64,000 nt of DNA from Gammaproteobacteria bacterium (GTDB taxonomy: Bacteria > Pseudomonadota > Gammaproteobacteria > UBA6429 > Thiohalophilaceae), in assembly GCA_016194635.1 (NCBI GenBank), contig JACQBC010000011.1, positions 62,001 to 126,000 on the forward strand, given 5' to 3'. Shown piece by piece: positions 36,566-47,048 of this stretch. Position numbers and translations under genes: made by a program. Numbering within the stretch: the stretch's first letter is position 1; every line of letters starts with the position of its first letter. The notes under the pieces are model-generated. The model had not been told where the DNA came from and did no database searches. It saw only the letters and a list, made by a program, of their open reading frames with translations.

Positions 36566-38950
36566 ATGAAAAAAATGTCTGACACCGAGCTTAAAGCCAA
36601 GCTCGGTGATTACACCGCCCCCCTGGGGTTGTATCAACATAGCAAAGACTTGCCTTTTTTAGGCAAGGTGAACTGTAACGTGGAGTCGATCGTCGCGGGA
36701 TCGTGGCAAGAGATCGTGATCGACTATGAATTGGGCGCGGCCGGTATGGCCGACGGTTCCTGGTTCAAGGCCACGTTCCGGTTTTATTCGGACTGGGCCT
36801 TGTTTCAAACCACCGACCCGGCCGGGGCCAACTATGTCAGCGCCGAATATCACGCCGGCCCGTTGCAACCTGGTCAGTCGCCCGCGACCGTGCAATATTT
36901 AAAAGTCCGGTTTGATCAAAAAGGCCACGAGCGTCCGTTTCAAAAAGCGATCATCGTCGATACCTTCGACGGTTTTTTGAAGGCCGGTGATCACATTATT
37001 ATTCGCCTAGGTGATCGGCGTTTTGGCGGCGCCGGCACCCGCGTGCAAACCTTCGTGGAAGAGAACTTCCGCTTTCGCTGTTACGTCGACCCGCTGGGAA
37101 CCTCGCGCTTTGCGGCGGTGAATCCCGATTTAATCGTGCAAATCGTTCCCGGCGCCCCCGCCCAGCTGCAGTTCGCGGCATCCCGTATTGTCAAACAAGG
37201 TGAGAAATTTCCGCTGCGGATCCGCGCCGAGGATCAATGGGGCAATACCTGCTGGGACCGCGCCGATACGATTACTATCAACGCCAGCTTGAACGGCAAG
37301 CCCTGTTACCAGAAAACCACCACGCTCGCCGCCAAGGGGTGGTCGGTGGTAATGTTGGAGGATTTACCCACGACTACGGCCGGGGAGCTGGCGATCAGCG
37401 CGAGCTTACCGCAACACCCCTGGGTCAAGCCCCAGAGCTTTTATGTCACCATCGACAAATCCCTGGATGTGCCGCGGATCTTTTATTGCGATTTACACGT
37501 GCATTCCGAGGACACCATCGGCACCAATTCGACCACCTACAATTTAACCTATGGGCGCGACGTCACCGGCCTGGACGTATTGGCGTTCGCGCACAACGAT
37601 TTCAACATCACCACCGAGCGCTGGCAGCAAACCGTGAAGTTGATCAGACAAATCACCCAAGACGGCAGTTTCGTGGCCTATCCCGGTACCGAGTGGTGCG
37701 GTTCGAGTTGCGCCGGCGGTGATCATAACGTGGTGTTCTTGCACGATAACGAACCCGAGTTTCCATTTTTAAAAAGCGGCGAACACGTGCGTTCGGTGGA
37801 ATGGAACGAAGACATGAAATCCGGATCGGTGTCGCCGGGGGCCTGGCCCTTGGAAGAACTCTGGGCGGCCTACGCCAACGATCCCGAGGGGCATTTGTTG
37901 ATTCCGCACGTCGGTGGACGGCGTTGTATCTTGGATTGGCATTACCCCAAGCTGGAGCGTTTGATCGAAATCGGCTCCTCCTGGGGACATTTCGGCTGGC
38001 TGTATCAAGAGGCCATGGAGCGCGGTTACAAGATCGGCGCGTCGATGGCGGGTGACGAACACCGTGGCCGTTGCGGCGGCGGTGTGCCTGGGACAGCGGT
38101 ATTCGGTACCAAGGGTGGGATCTCCGGTGTGATCGCGCCATCATTAACCCGTAAGGCGATTGCCAAGGCCCTGCGTGAACGCCACACCTTTGCTTCCACC
38201 GGTGAGCGCACGTTTGGCGTGGTGCGTTGCGGCAAGCAACTCATGGGTGACGAATTTGAACATCAAGGTCCGGCACGGCTGGATTACCGTTTCCTCGGCG
38301 AGGCGGGCTGGGATGAGATCGTCGCGTTTGATCACACCGGCGAAATCTGGCGGCGTGATCTGCAACAAGAACTAGGCTACTCCGAGCGTAAAATCCGTTT
38401 ACGCTGGGGCGGGGCGCGCGTCAAAGACCGTTACCGATGGGCGGTGTGGAAGGGCACGATCACCATCAGCAATGCGGTGATCAATAATTTCACCGGCCGG
38501 GGATTCGAGCATATGGAAGAAACCTGCTGGCGGCAAAGCGCCACGCAGATCGGTTTTAAGAGTGATACCTACGGTGATATCGATACCATCGAGATCGATG
38601 TATCGCAGCTCAAGACCGCGACGATCCGCGTCGAGGGCACGATCGACGGCTACGTCAAGGTGGGTGACCCACTCAAGGGTAATCCGTTTGTGCATTGCCC
38701 GCGGTTCGAATGGGAAATTAGCGGTGCCGAGCTACTCGCCGGCGCTAAGCTAAAATACGATCTCCCCGGTGTCGAGATGTTTCTGGCGCTGGAACGCATG
38801 AGCGAAACACCCGCACCGCGCGAGGTCACCGGACAGATCGAGATCAGCCCAAAAAACGGCCCGCACGGTCATCGCCCAGTGTATGTGTTCGCGCGCCAGA
38901 TCGACGACGCCAAGATTTGGACCTCGGGTTTATTTATTACCTTCAAGTGA
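36566..38950 (+). CDS. Large PHP-type metallohydrolase with beta-sandwich domains
   Basis: A 794-residue protein without signal peptide, so cytoplasmic. Residues 1-300 are beta-rich, with an Ig-like stretch at about 190-300 (SRIVKQGEKFPLRIRAEDQWGN). A PHP-like catalytic domain follows: FYCDLHVHSED near 310, LAFAHNDFN near 340, YPGTEWCGSS near 375, GGDHNVVFL, LLIPHVGGRR near 450 and SMAGDEHRGR near 495. These give the expected His, Asp and Glu metal ligands. The C terminus is again beta-rich. It resembles DUF3604-type proteins. The substrate is unknown. It is the last gene after the transporter. Confidence 0.7.
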   Translation: MKKMSDTELKAKLGDYTAPLGLYQHSKDLPFLGKVNCNVESIVAGSWQEIVIDYELGAAGMADGSWFKATFRFYSDWALFQTTDPAGANYVSAEYHAGPLQPGQSPATVQYLKVRFDQKGHERPFQKAIIVDTFDGFLKAGDHIIIRLGDRRFGGAGTRVQTFVEENFRFRCYVDPLGTSRFAAVNPDLIVQIVPGAPAQLQFAASRIVKQGEKFPLRIRAEDQWGNTCWDRADTITINASLNGKPCYQKTTTLAAKGWSVVMLEDLPTTTAGELAISASLPQHPWVKPQSFYVTIDKSLDVPRIFYCDLHVHSEDTIGTNSTTYNLTYGRDVTGLDVLAFAHNDFNITTERWQQTVKLIRQITQDGSFVAYPGTEWCGSSCAGGDHNVVFLHDNEPEFPFLKSGEHVRSVEWNEDMKSGSVSPGAWPLEELWAAYANDPEGHLLIPHVGGRRCILDWHYPKLERLIEIGSSWGHFGWLYQEAMERGYKIGASMAGDEHRGRCGGGVPGTAVFGTKGGISGVIAPSLTRKAIAKALRERHTFASTGERTFGVVRCGKQLMGDEFEHQGPARLDYRFLGEAGWDEIVAFDHTGEIWRRDLQQELGYSERKIRLRWGGARVKDRYRWAVWKGTITISNAVINNFTGRGFEHMEETCWRQSATQIGFKSDTYGDIDTIEIDVSQLKTATIRVEGTIDGYVKVGDPLKGNPFVHCPRFEWEISGAELLAGAKLKYDLPGVEMFLALERMSETPAPREVTGQIEISPKNGPHGHRPVYVFARQIDDAKIWTSGLFITFK

Positions 38951-38960
38951 ACCTCCCCTC

Positions 38961-38993
38961 ACACTACCCTCTCCCATCGGGAGAGGGTAGTGT
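38961..38993. terminator. 15-bp perfect hairpin between convergent genes
   Basis: Arms 38961-38975 and 38979-38993 are perfectly complementary around an ATC loop. It lies ten bases after the PHP gene and just beyond the end of metE. There is no T-run on either side, so it may protect 3' ends or act with Rho. Confidence 0.6.
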
Positions 38994-39017
38994 CACTAAT
39001 ACCAAGGCAAGGGAATA

Positions 39018-41318
39018 TCATCCACTGGCATGTTGCGTTAGGTTAGCGCGCATTTCCTTGGCGGCGGCGACCATGTTGCGCAGGGCGCTGTCGACTTCTT
39101 CCCAGCGACGGGTTTTTAAGCCGCAATCCGGATTAACCCAGAGCCGTTGCACGGGGATATAGGCCGTGGCTTTTTCCAACAGGGTTTTTATTTCGCTCTG
39201 GGTGGGTTGGCGCGGGGAGTGAATATCGTAGGTACCGGGGCCGATCGCATTCGGGTAGGCGAAGGCTTTGAACGCGTTGAGCAACTCCATGTGCGAGCGC
39301 GAGGTTTCAATCGTGATCACGTCGGCGTCCAGCGCGGCGATCCACTCAATAATGTCATTAAACTCGGCATAACACATATGGGTGTGGATTTGGGTTTTAT
39401 CCTCGACCGTGGCCGCGCTAAGACGAAAACATTGGGTGGCCCAGCGCAAGTAGTCCTGCCAGGCGGATCGGCGCAGCGGTAACCCTTCGCGCAACGCCGG
39501 TTCATCAATTTGAATGATTTTAATCCCTGCGGCTTCCAAGTCGCGGACTTCATCGCGCAAGGCCAGTGCAATCTGCTGGCAGGTGGTTTGCCGTGGCTGA
39601 TCGTCGCGCACAAACGACCACTGCAGGATCGTCACCGGGCCGGTCAGCATGCCTTTCATCGGTTTGGTGGTCAAGGACTGGGCGTAACGGCTCCACTCGA
39701 CCGTCATGGGTTTAGGGCGGGACACATCCCCGTACAGGATCGGCGGTTTAACACAGCGCGAACCGTAACTTTGCACCCAACCGTTGCTGGTAAAGGCAAA
39801 CCCCGCCAGTTGTTCACCGAAATATTCTACCATATCGGTCCGTTCGGCCTCGCCGTGGACCAAGACGTCGAGACCAAAGTCGTGTTGTTTCATGACGCTG
39901 TGTTGAATGTGTTGCTTGATAACGGCTTCGTAGTCCTGTTGAGAAATCCGCTGCTGTCTGAATTGGCTGCGGGCGTGACGCACTTCGTCGGTTTGCGGGA
40001 AGGACCCTATCGTGGTCGTAGGTAGTAACGGTAAGCCCAACAGCTGTTGTTGCAGCGCGGCGCGTTGGGTGTAACCGCTATGGCGCGTGGCCATGGCCTC
40101 GGTGATCGTGTTCAGCCGCGTCTGTACAGAAGGGTGGTGGATGCGCGCCGCCGTGCGCCGCGCCGTGATGACCCGTTGGTTGTGCGCCAAGGCGGGGGCA
40201 ACACTCGCTTCACCCTGGTCGAGGGCCTGTTTTAATAGGTTTAATTCCGCCAGTTTTTGCACGGCGAAGGCCAGCCAGGAGAGGAGTTCGGGGTCGAGCG
40301 CGGTTTCATTATCGCGGTTCACCGGGCAGTGTAACAAGGAGCACGACGGGGCTAACCACAACCGCTCACCGAAGCGCTCTTGTAAGGGTTTTAGTTGTTG
40401 CAGCAGGGAGTGCAGATCACCGGTCCAGACATTGCGACCATCAATAATCCCGGCGGACAATACCTTATAGATGGGCAGCTGATCGGCGACCGTGCGTAAC
40501 TGTTGCGGCGCGCGCGCCAGATCGATATGTAACCCGTCCACCGGCAGGTGTACCGCCAGATGAAGATTATCACCCAACTCGCCAAAATAACTGGCTAATA
40601 ATATGCGCGCGCCGACGTTGGATAAACGCGTATACACCGTAGCAAACGCGCGTTGCCAGGCCAGGGGGAGATCCAGCACCAGGATCGGTTCGTCGATCTG
40701 TACCCATTGAACCCCTTGTTGTTTGAGCCGGTGCAGAATTTCGCTGTAAATGGGAATTAGCCGATCCACCAGCTCAAGTTTTTCAAACGCCGTGGTGCTG
40801 CACTTTCCCAGCCATAAATAGCTCAACGGTCCCAACAGCACGGGTTTGATCGCATAACCCAGGGTCTGCGCTTCCCGCGTCTGATCAAATAGACGGCTAT
40901 CGGCGATACGAAACTCTTGGTCGGGGGCGAATTCCGGCACGATGTAGTGGTAATTGGTATCAAACCATTTGGTCATTTCACAGGCGCGGCTATCGGTGCC
41001 TTGCGGCGCCCGTCCGCGCGCCATGCGAAAATAAGTGTCGAGATCGACCGGGGCTTGATCATCCTGTGCAAAACGCGGTGGGATCACCCCGAGCATGACG
41101 CTGGTATCCAGCACGTGGTCATACCAGGAGAAGTCCCCCACCGGTAACAACTCCACCCCCGCCTGGGCCTGTTGTGCCCAGTGTTGCTGACGCAGATTTT
41201 CGCCTTGTTGCAGCAAGGCAGCCTGGTCGATCTCACCGCGCCAGTAAGACTCCAAGGCCCATTTGAGCTCACGTTGCTGACCAATACGGGGAAAACCAAG
41301 GTTATGTACAATGCTCAT
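39018..41318 (-). CDS. metE: Cobalamin-independent methionine synthase
   Basis: MetE transfers a methyl group from methyl-tetrahydropteroyl-triglutamate to homocysteine without B12. The 766-residue protein begins [13 protein letters not shown], and the zinc ligands are present in [17 protein letters not shown] and NPDCGLKTR. The start at 41318 has GGAG six bases upstream; an earlier ATG is not needed. It is divergent from metR, its usual activator, across 114 bases. A cobalamin riboswitch lies on the other side of metR, not in front of metE. Confidence 0.97.
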   Translation of the reverse strand: MSIVHNLGFPRIGQQRELKWALESYWRGEIDQAALLQQGENLRQQHWAQQAQAGVELLPVGDFSWYDHVLDTSVMLGVIPPRFAQDDQAPVDLDTYFRMARGRAPQGTDSRACEMTKWFDTNYHYIVPEFAPDQEFRIADSRLFDQTREAQTLGYAIKPVLLGPLSYLWLGKCSTTAFEKLELVDRLIPIYSEILHRLKQQGVQWVQIDEPILVLDLPLAWQRAFATVYTRLSNVGARILLASYFGELGDNLHLAVHLPVDGLHIDLARAPQQLRTVADQLPIYKVLSAGIIDGRNVWTGDLHSLLQQLKPLQERFGERLWLAPSCSLLHCPVNRDNETALDPELLSWLAFAVQKLAELNLLKQALDQGEASVAPALAHNQRVITARRTAARIHHPSVQTRLNTITEAMATRHSGYTQRAALQQQLLGLPLLPTTTIGSFPQTDEVRHARSQFRQQRISQQDYEAVIKQHIQHSVMKQHDFGLDVLVHGEAERTDMVEYFGEQLAGFAFTSNGWVQSYGSRCVKPPILYGDVSRPKPMTVEWSRYAQSLTTKPMKGMLTGPVTILQWSFVRDDQPRQTTCQQIALALRDEVRDLEAAGIKIIQIDEPALREGLPLRRSAWQDYLRWATQCFRLSAATVEDKTQIHTHMCYAEFNDIIEWIAALDADVITIETSRSHMELLNAFKAFAYPNAIGPGTYDIHSPRQPTQSEIKTLLEKATAYIPVQRLWVNPDCGLKTRRWEEVDSALRNMVAAAKEMRANLTQHASG

Positions 41319-41420
41319 AGCGGACTCCATCAATGATTTCTAAAGATAACAGGTAGGCGGTTGCACAGAGTTTGACCGAGCTTTATAGTTGATACAATCT
41401 CATTTATTTCACGGTAACGA

Positions 41421-41433
41421 TGAAAAAATTTCA
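41421..41433. promoter_or_regulatory. MetR box overlapping the metR start codon
   Basis: TGAAAAAATTTCA matches the MetR consensus TGAA-N5-TTCA exactly. Its last base is the A of the metR ATG. A weaker copy, TGATACAATCTCA, is at 41390-41402. These would serve metE activation and metR autorepression. Confidence 0.65.
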
Positions 41434-42359
41434 TGAGTATTGAGCTCAAACACCTACGTACCCTCGTGGCGCTGCGCGATCAGGGCAACTTGGCCAAGGC
41501 CGCCCAGTGGCTACACCTGACCCAGTCGGCCTTATCCCATCAAGTGAAGGAATTGGAACAACGTCTGGGGATCGAGTTGTTTCATCGTGCCGGCCGGCGC
41601 TTGCATCTGAGTCAAGCAGGGCAGCAACTACTCAGCTTGGCGGAACGGGTCTTGCCCCAAGTGGATGGAGTATTGCTGGACTTAAAACGCCTGGCGCACG
41701 GCGACCACGGGCGCTTACATCTGGCGATTGAGTGCCATAGCTGTGTGGAATGGTTGATGCCGACCCTCGATGCCTACCGCCAGTCTTGGCCAGGGGTACA
41801 GCTGGATCTCACCATGGCGCATAGTTTTAACCCGATCAGTGCGTTGTTATCCGGCGAAGTGGATATGGTGATCACCTCGGATACCACGGCGCAGGCGGCC
41901 CTGCAATTCTTTCCCTTATTTGATTATCAATCCTTGTTGTTCATGGCCGAGTCGCATCCCCTCGCCAAGCGGGTATTCATAAAACCCACCGATCTGTCCA
42001 GCGAAACCCTCATCACCTATCCGGTTGAACAGCAACGGCTGGATATTTACCGCTATTTTTTAATCCCCGCCGGCATTAAACCCGCCAAACTCCGCCAGGT
42101 GGAGCTTACGCTCATGATCTTACAGCTGGTGGCCAGCGGCCGTGGGGTGGCCAGCTTGCCGAATTGGGTGACGCAGGAAACCCTGCTGCAGGCGGGACAA
42201 CTGGTGGGTAAACCGTTGGGACGGCGTGGGGTGTGGGCGCGGTTATATTGTGGGGTGCGCCAACCCGAAGCCAAGATCCCGTATTTAAGCGCGTTCGTCG
42301 CCGTGGCGCGCGCGGTCTGCGCGCAACATCTAACGGGTATCAAGCTGCTCGCAGATTGA
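41433..42359 (+). CDS. metR: LysR-type regulator MetR
   Basis: A 308-residue LysR-family protein with an N-terminal winged helix (LVALRDQGNLAKAAQWLHL, then TQSALSHQVKELEQRLG) and a C-terminal effector domain that binds homocysteine in MetR. Orthology is supported by divergence from metE and by an exact MetR box in the shared region. MetR activates metE and other methionine genes and represses itself. The box overlaps the start codon, so repression could block initiation directly. Confidence 0.93.
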   Translation: MSIELKHLRTLVALRDQGNLAKAAQWLHLTQSALSHQVKELEQRLGIELFHRAGRRLHLSQAGQQLLSLAERVLPQVDGVLLDLKRLAHGDHGRLHLAIECHSCVEWLMPTLDAYRQSWPGVQLDLTMAHSFNPISALLSGEVDMVITSDTTAQAALQFFPLFDYQSLLFMAESHPLAKRVFIKPTDLSSETLITYPVEQQRLDIYRYFLIPAGIKPAKLRQVELTLMILQLVASGRGVASLPNWVTQETLLQAGQLVGKPLGRRGVWARLYCGVRQPEAKIPYLSAFVAVARAVCAQHLTGIKLLAD

Positions 42360-42389
42360 TCTTGCCAAACCGACAGAATCGCACTATCT

Positions 42390-42592
42390 TGTGTATAAGC
42401 TCTGGTACAACCCCAAGATGTTGGGGTACGCAAGAGGGAATCCGGTGAGAATCCGGAACTGACGCGCAGCGGTATTGGGGAACGAAAACGGCATGGGCGG
42501 TAACGCCTAGGCACTGTTCGATACGAATGGGAAGCCGCCGTTGTAGTAACGAGTAACACCGCCCCTGAGTCCGAAGACCTGCCAGGCAAACC
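42390..42592 (+). promoter_or_regulatory. Cobalamin riboswitch upstream of nrdA
   Basis: The core has GGGAATCCGGTGAGAATCCG (from 42436), followed by AACTGACGCGCAGCGGTA. The B12 box GAGTCCGAAGACCTGCC is at 42567-42583. All are characteristic of adenosylcobalamin riboswitches. It points to nrdA, 134 bases on, with a hairpin and T-run between them. Bound B12 should reduce nrdAB expression. Exact ends are estimates. Confidence 0.92.
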
Positions 42593-42640
42593 GCATTGCA
42601 AGCGCAATGCCCCGTGCCTTCGCGCTATAGGTTATGGGAT

Positions 42641-42673
42641 AAAAGGCTGCGGCTGTCCCCGCAGGGCTTTTTC
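42641..42673 (+). terminator. Probable expression-platform terminator of the riboswitch
   Basis: TGCGG/CCGCA pairs in the centre, with an outer AAAG/CTTT stem and an internal loop, followed by TTTTT. Position between the B12 box and nrdA fits an intrinsic terminator controlled by the riboswitch. Earlier pairing partners for the antiterminator were not worked out. Confidence 0.55.
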
Positions 42674-42725
42674 CCGTTGCTATTCCGTGCCGGTGCATGA
42701 TTGATTTAAACCTTCAGGAGCCGTC

Positions 42726-45563
42726 ATGGAGAATCACTATCACGCTACAGTGGCTACGGCCCGCCTTGCTTCGTTTGAAACGTTAAATCCCCAGACGCCT
42801 GCAACACCCTTAACCCCCGCCCACACGGAGTACTCGGTGATTCGCCGCAATGGCAAGGTGACACCGTTTGACGCCAGCAAGATCATGGTGGCGCTGACCA
42901 AGGCCTTTCTCGCCGTGGAAGGAGGGCACGCCGCGCAGAGTCGACGTGTGCACGACTGCGTAACGGCATTGGTAGCCCAGGTCATGGAGGCGTTGGTGCG
43001 GCATCGCCCGGCGGGTGGGCATATTCATATCGAAGATATTCAGGACCATGTTGAGCTGGCCTTGATGCGCGCCGGAGAACACAAAGTAGCGCGTGCCTAC
43101 GTGTTGTACCGCGACGAACGCGCCCGGCAACGTGCGAGCCAGGCGGCGCCTGAAGCTCCGCCACAGCTGTTGCAGATTACTCTGGCCGATGGTCAACGCA
43201 TCGCCTTGGATGAGGCACAGCTGCAGCAGCGGGTTGCCGAGGCCTGCGAGGGTTTGGCCGATGTGCACGCAGAGCTGATAGTGCAAAAGGCCAGGCCGCA
43301 GTTTTATGATGGCATGCAAGCGCGCGAATTAGTACAGGCGTTGGTGTTGGCCGCGCGGATGTTGATTGAAACCGAACCCAACTACAGTTTTGTCACCGCA
43401 CGTCTATTGCTGGATAACTTACGTCACGAGGCGTTGGGTTTTGTCCATGGCACGCCGACCTTAACCACTCAACCGCGCTCGCAGCAAGAGTACCCCGAAT
43501 ATTTCGCGGCCTATGTTCATAAAGGCGTGCAGTTGCAACTGCTGGACCCCAGGTTAACAGAATTCGATCTCGCGCGGCTCGCTGCTGCGTTAGTGGCGCA
43601 GCGCGATCAGCAATTCACCTATTTGGGCTTGCAAACCTTATACGATCGTTATTTTCTGCACCAGGGGGAAATCCGCTTCGAGTTGCCGCAGGCGTTTTTC
43701 ATGCGGGTTGCGATGGGGCTGGCGATCCATGAAATTGATCGTGATGCGCGTGCGATTGAGTTTTACAACCTACTTTCGCGCTTTGATTTCATGAGCTCCA
43801 CCCCGACCTTGTTTAACGCCGGGACCTTGCGCCCGCAACTCTCCAGTTGTTATCTCACCACGGTGCGCGATGATTTGGACAGTATTTATTCTTGTATCAA
43901 GGATAACGCCTTGTTGTCTAAATTCGCCGGAGGCTTGGGCAATGATTGGACGCCGGTGCGCGCATTGGGCGCGCATATCAAGGGCACCAATGGCAAGTCG
44001 CAAGGGGTCGTGCCGTTTTTGAAAGTTGTCAATGACACCGCCGTGGCGGTGAATCAAGGCGGTAAACGCAAGGGCGCGGTCTGCGCGTACTTGGAAACCT
44101 GGCATCTGGACATTGAAGAGTTTCTAGAGTTGCGTAAGAACACCGGCGACGAGCGTCGCCGCACCCACGACATGAACACCGCCAACTGGATCCCGGATTT
44201 ATTTATGCAGCGGGTGCGGGCCGACGCCGGCTGGACCCTGTTTTCACCGCAAGAAGTTCCCGAATTACACGATCGGGTGGGTAAGGCATTTGCACAAAGT
44301 TATCTTGCCTACGAACACTTGGCCGAACAAGGCAGGATCAAAAATTTTAAACGTCTCCCGGCCTTGCAGCTGTGGCGCAAGATGTTAAGTATGTTGTTTG
44401 AAACCGGCCATCCCTGGATGGCGTTCAAGGATCCCTGCAACCTACGCTCGCCGCAACAACACGTGGGGGTGGTGCATTCCTCGAATTTATGCACCGAGAT
44501 CACCTTAAATACCTCGGAGCAGGAAATCGCCGTGTGTAATCTGGGCAGTATCAACCTGGCCAACCACGTTGATGCCCACGGCTTGAACCAAGAAAAATTG
44601 CAAGCCAGTGTGTGTACCGCCATGCGTATGTTGGATAACGTGATCGACATTAATTTTTATTCCGTGCCACAAGCACGCCACAGCAACCTGCGGCATCGCC
44701 CGGTGGGTTTGGGGCTGATGGGGTTTCAGGACGCGTTATATCAGCTACAACTGCCGTATGAATCCGAGCAAGCGGTGGAATTCGCGGATTATTCGATGGA
44801 GGCGATCAGTTATTTTGCCTTGCAAGCCTCCTGCGATCTGGCGCAAGAACGCGGCCGTTACAGCAGTTTCTCCGGTTCGTTATGGAGCCAGGGGATCTTA
44901 CCCTTGGATTCGTTGGCATTGTTGGAGCAGGAACGCGGTGAGCCTATAGAAGTGGACCGGCAAGCCTCGGGAGATTTTAACTGGGCGGAATTGCGCGAAC
45001 GTATAAAAACCCATGGACTGCGCAATTCCAATTGCATGGCAATTGCGCCGACCGCGACGATCTCCAATATTTGCGGTGTGGCGCAGAGTATTGAACCCAC
45101 CTACCAAAACCTGTTCGTGAAATCCAATCTGTCGGGCGAGTTTACGGTGATCAACCCCTACCTCGTTAGCGCGTTGAAGTCGCGCGGCCTGTGGGATGAA
45201 GTAATAATAAATGATCTGAAATATTTTGACGGCTCGGTGCAGTCGATCGACCGCTGCCCGGCGGAGGTGAAACAGTTGTTCAAGTGCGCGTTTGAGGTCG
45301 ATCCGGCTTGGTTGATCAAGGCCGCCGCGCGCCGTCAAAAATGGTTGGACCAGGCGCAAAGCCTGAATCTCTACATCAACCAGCCCTCCGGCAAAAAACT
45401 CGATGCCCTCTATCAATTGGCCTGGCAGTCGGGTTTGAAAACCACCTATTACCTGCGCAGTAAATCCGCGACCCATGCTGAAAAATCCACGGTTACTGAC
45501 ACTGCGCTCAACGCGGTGCCGCTGTGCAGCATTGATAACCCTGAATGTGAGGTTTGCCAATGA
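42726..45563 (+). CDS. nrdA: Class Ia ribonucleotide reductase large subunit
   Basis: NrdA reduces ribonucleoside diphosphates to deoxy forms. The 945-residue protein has two N-terminal ATP-cone regions (about 35-130 and 145-235), as in Pseudomonas NrdA. Active-site residues: SSCYLTTV, NLCTE with the thiyl Cys near 589, AVCNLGSINL, the radical-path Tyr pair in KTTYYLRS, and the C-terminal shuttle Cys in PECEVCQ. AGGAG precedes the ATG. A cobalamin riboswitch lies upstream, implying a B12-dependent class II enzyme elsewhere in the genome, which is inference. Confidence 0.96.
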   Translation: MENHYHATVATARLASFETLNPQTPATPLTPAHTEYSVIRRNGKVTPFDASKIMVALTKAFLAVEGGHAAQSRRVHDCVTALVAQVMEALVRHRPAGGHIHIEDIQDHVELALMRAGEHKVARAYVLYRDERARQRASQAAPEAPPQLLQITLADGQRIALDEAQLQQRVAEACEGLADVHAELIVQKARPQFYDGMQARELVQALVLAARMLIETEPNYSFVTARLLLDNLRHEALGFVHGTPTLTTQPRSQQEYPEYFAAYVHKGVQLQLLDPRLTEFDLARLAAALVAQRDQQFTYLGLQTLYDRYFLHQGEIRFELPQAFFMRVAMGLAIHEIDRDARAIEFYNLLSRFDFMSSTPTLFNAGTLRPQLSSCYLTTVRDDLDSIYSCIKDNALLSKFAGGLGNDWTPVRALGAHIKGTNGKSQGVVPFLKVVNDTAVAVNQGGKRKGAVCAYLETWHLDIEEFLELRKNTGDERRRTHDMNTANWIPDLFMQRVRADAGWTLFSPQEVPELHDRVGKAFAQSYLAYEHLAEQGRIKNFKRLPALQLWRKMLSMLFETGHPWMAFKDPCNLRSPQQHVGVVHSSNLCTEITLNTSEQEIAVCNLGSINLANHVDAHGLNQEKLQASVCTAMRMLDNVIDINFYSVPQARHSNLRHRPVGLGLMGFQDALYQLQLPYESEQAVEFADYSMEAISYFALQASCDLAQERGRYSSFSGSLWSQGILPLDSLALLEQERGEPIEVDRQASGDFNWAELRERIKTHGLRNSNCMAIAPTATISNICGVAQSIEPTYQNLFVKSNLSGEFTVINPYLVSALKSRGLWDEVIINDLKYFDGSVQSIDRCPAEVKQLFKCAFEVDPAWLIKAAARRQKWLDQAQSLNLYINQPSGKKLDALYQLAWQSGLKTTYYLRSKSATHAEKSTVTDTALNAVPLCSIDNPECEVCQ

Positions 45564-45713
45564 AGTATGCTCAGCGGGTGCAGGATTCTCATTGAGGAAG
45601 AGGCATACCATCTGATCCACGCTTCCCGCAAAGAGCAATCCGTTCTCCCTCGGGGGGTGAAGGAACCGCACAAGAAAGTTTTTCGACAATGAATTCTTTA
45701 GGAGTCATAAATT

Positions 45714-46838
45714 ATGTTAGAGAATAATCAAATCAGCGGCGTGGTCAACCCAACATACCCTACAAGCTATAACCACGCGATCGCCGCCGCGAGCGGATTG
45801 GAGACGCTGGCCCTAGGTGCGGCACGGATCCGCGTCGATGATAAACGGATCATCAACTGTCGCGCGGATTTAAACCAATTGGTACCGTTTAAATATCAAT
45901 GGGCTTGGCAAAAATATCTGGATGCCTGTGCCAATCATTGGATGCCCAACGAGGTCAATATGTCGGCGGATATCGCCACCTGGAAGGATCCACAGGGTTT
46001 GAGCGATGATGAGCGTTTAATCATTAAACGCGCCCTGGGGTTTTTCGCCAGCGCCGATTCTCTGGTCGCCAACAATTTAGTACTGGCGGTCTACCGTCAT
46101 ATCACCAACCCGGAATGCCGGCAATATTTGCTGCGCCAGGCGTTTGAAGAGGCGCTGCATACCCATTCGTATCAATATATTATCGAATCCCTCGGTCTGG
46201 ACGAGGCCGAGATCTTCAATATGTACCGCGAAGTCGCCGCGGTTCACAACAAGGCGGCCTGGTCCCTACCCTACACACAAAGCCTGGCCGATCCGAATTT
46301 TCATACCGGCGATACGGCGAGTGATCAGCGATTGTTGCGCGACTTGGTGGCGTTTTACGTGGTGTTCGAGGGGATCTTTTTTTATGTTGGTTTCGTACAG
46401 CTATTAGCGTTCGGCCGCCGCAATAAGATGACGGGGACCGCCGAGCAGATCCAATATATCCTGCGCGATGAGTCCATGCATATGAATTTCGGTATCGATG
46501 TCATCAACCAGATAAAACTGGAAAATCCGTTGTTATGGAGCAAGGACTTTCAGCAAGAGCTGCGTGACATGATCCACGCCGCGACCCAATTGGAAACGCG
46601 TTATGCGTTTGATACCATGCCGCGCGGTGTGTTGGGGCTCAATGCGGGCTTGTTCACTGACTACATGCAGTACATCGCCAATCGCCGTTGCCAGCAAATC
46701 GGTTTACAAGACCTTTATCCGGGCGCGGGTAACCCCTTTCCTTGGATGAGCGAGGTGATTGATCTGAAGAAAGAAAAAAACTTTTTTGAGACCCGGGTGA
46801 TCGAGTACCAGACCGGTGGGACCCTGAGCTGGGATTAA
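45714..46838 (+). CDS. nrdB: Class Ia ribonucleotide reductase radical subunit
   Basis: NrdB holds the di-iron tyrosyl radical that starts NrdA catalysis. The 374-residue protein is very like Pseudomonas NrdB. Visible residues include [12 protein letters not shown] (metal Glu and His and the radical Tyr in E..H...Y spacing), the helix [10 protein letters not shown] with a metal Glu, and RDESMHMNF with Glu and His. The C-terminal tail TGGTLSWD docks to NrdA. It lies 150 bases after nrdA in a gap with no recognisable gene, and AGGAG precedes the ATG. Confidence 0.96.
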   Translation: MLENNQISGVVNPTYPTSYNHAIAAASGLETLALGAARIRVDDKRIINCRADLNQLVPFKYQWAWQKYLDACANHWMPNEVNMSADIATWKDPQGLSDDERLIIKRALGFFASADSLVANNLVLAVYRHITNPECRQYLLRQAFEEALHTHSYQYIIESLGLDEAEIFNMYREVAAVHNKAAWSLPYTQSLADPNFHTGDTASDQRLLRDLVAFYVVFEGIFFYVGFVQLLAFGRRNKMTGTAEQIQYILRDESMHMNFGIDVINQIKLENPLLWSKDFQQELRDMIHAATQLETRYAFDTMPRGVLGLNAGLFTDYMQYIANRRCQQIGLQDLYPGAGNPFPWMSEVIDLKKEKNFFETRVIEYQTGGTLSWD

Positions 46839-46862
46839 TTAAAACCGTATTTTAGACTTGAC

Positions 46863-46871
46863 TTATACACA
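46863..46871 (+). promoter_or_regulatory. DnaA-box match TTATACACA
   Basis: Fits the TTATNCACA consensus, 24 bases after nrdB. Interest lies in the second, perfect match at 47049. The 219-base gap holding both has no gene I can support. Confidence 0.35.
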
Positions 46872-47048
46872 CCGCCATGAAATCAATAAGATACACGGTA
46901 GAAATTTAATAGCAGCTACAAAAAAAGTTATTTACGTGCTAACTTACTGATTGCAAACAAGATACTGATGTCATGGCCTCATCATAATCGTGGTTGGTAT
47001 GAAGGTAAGTAATTACTTCGCTCGGGCAGCGTGGGACTGTCCACACAG

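Noticed and set aside
42382-42393. NrdR-box-like sequence CACTATCTTGTG before the riboswitch
   Set aside because: It is two bases shorter than the usual 14-base core and a second, paired box is missing. It may simply overlap a promoter (GACAGA, then TATAAG 16 bases on).
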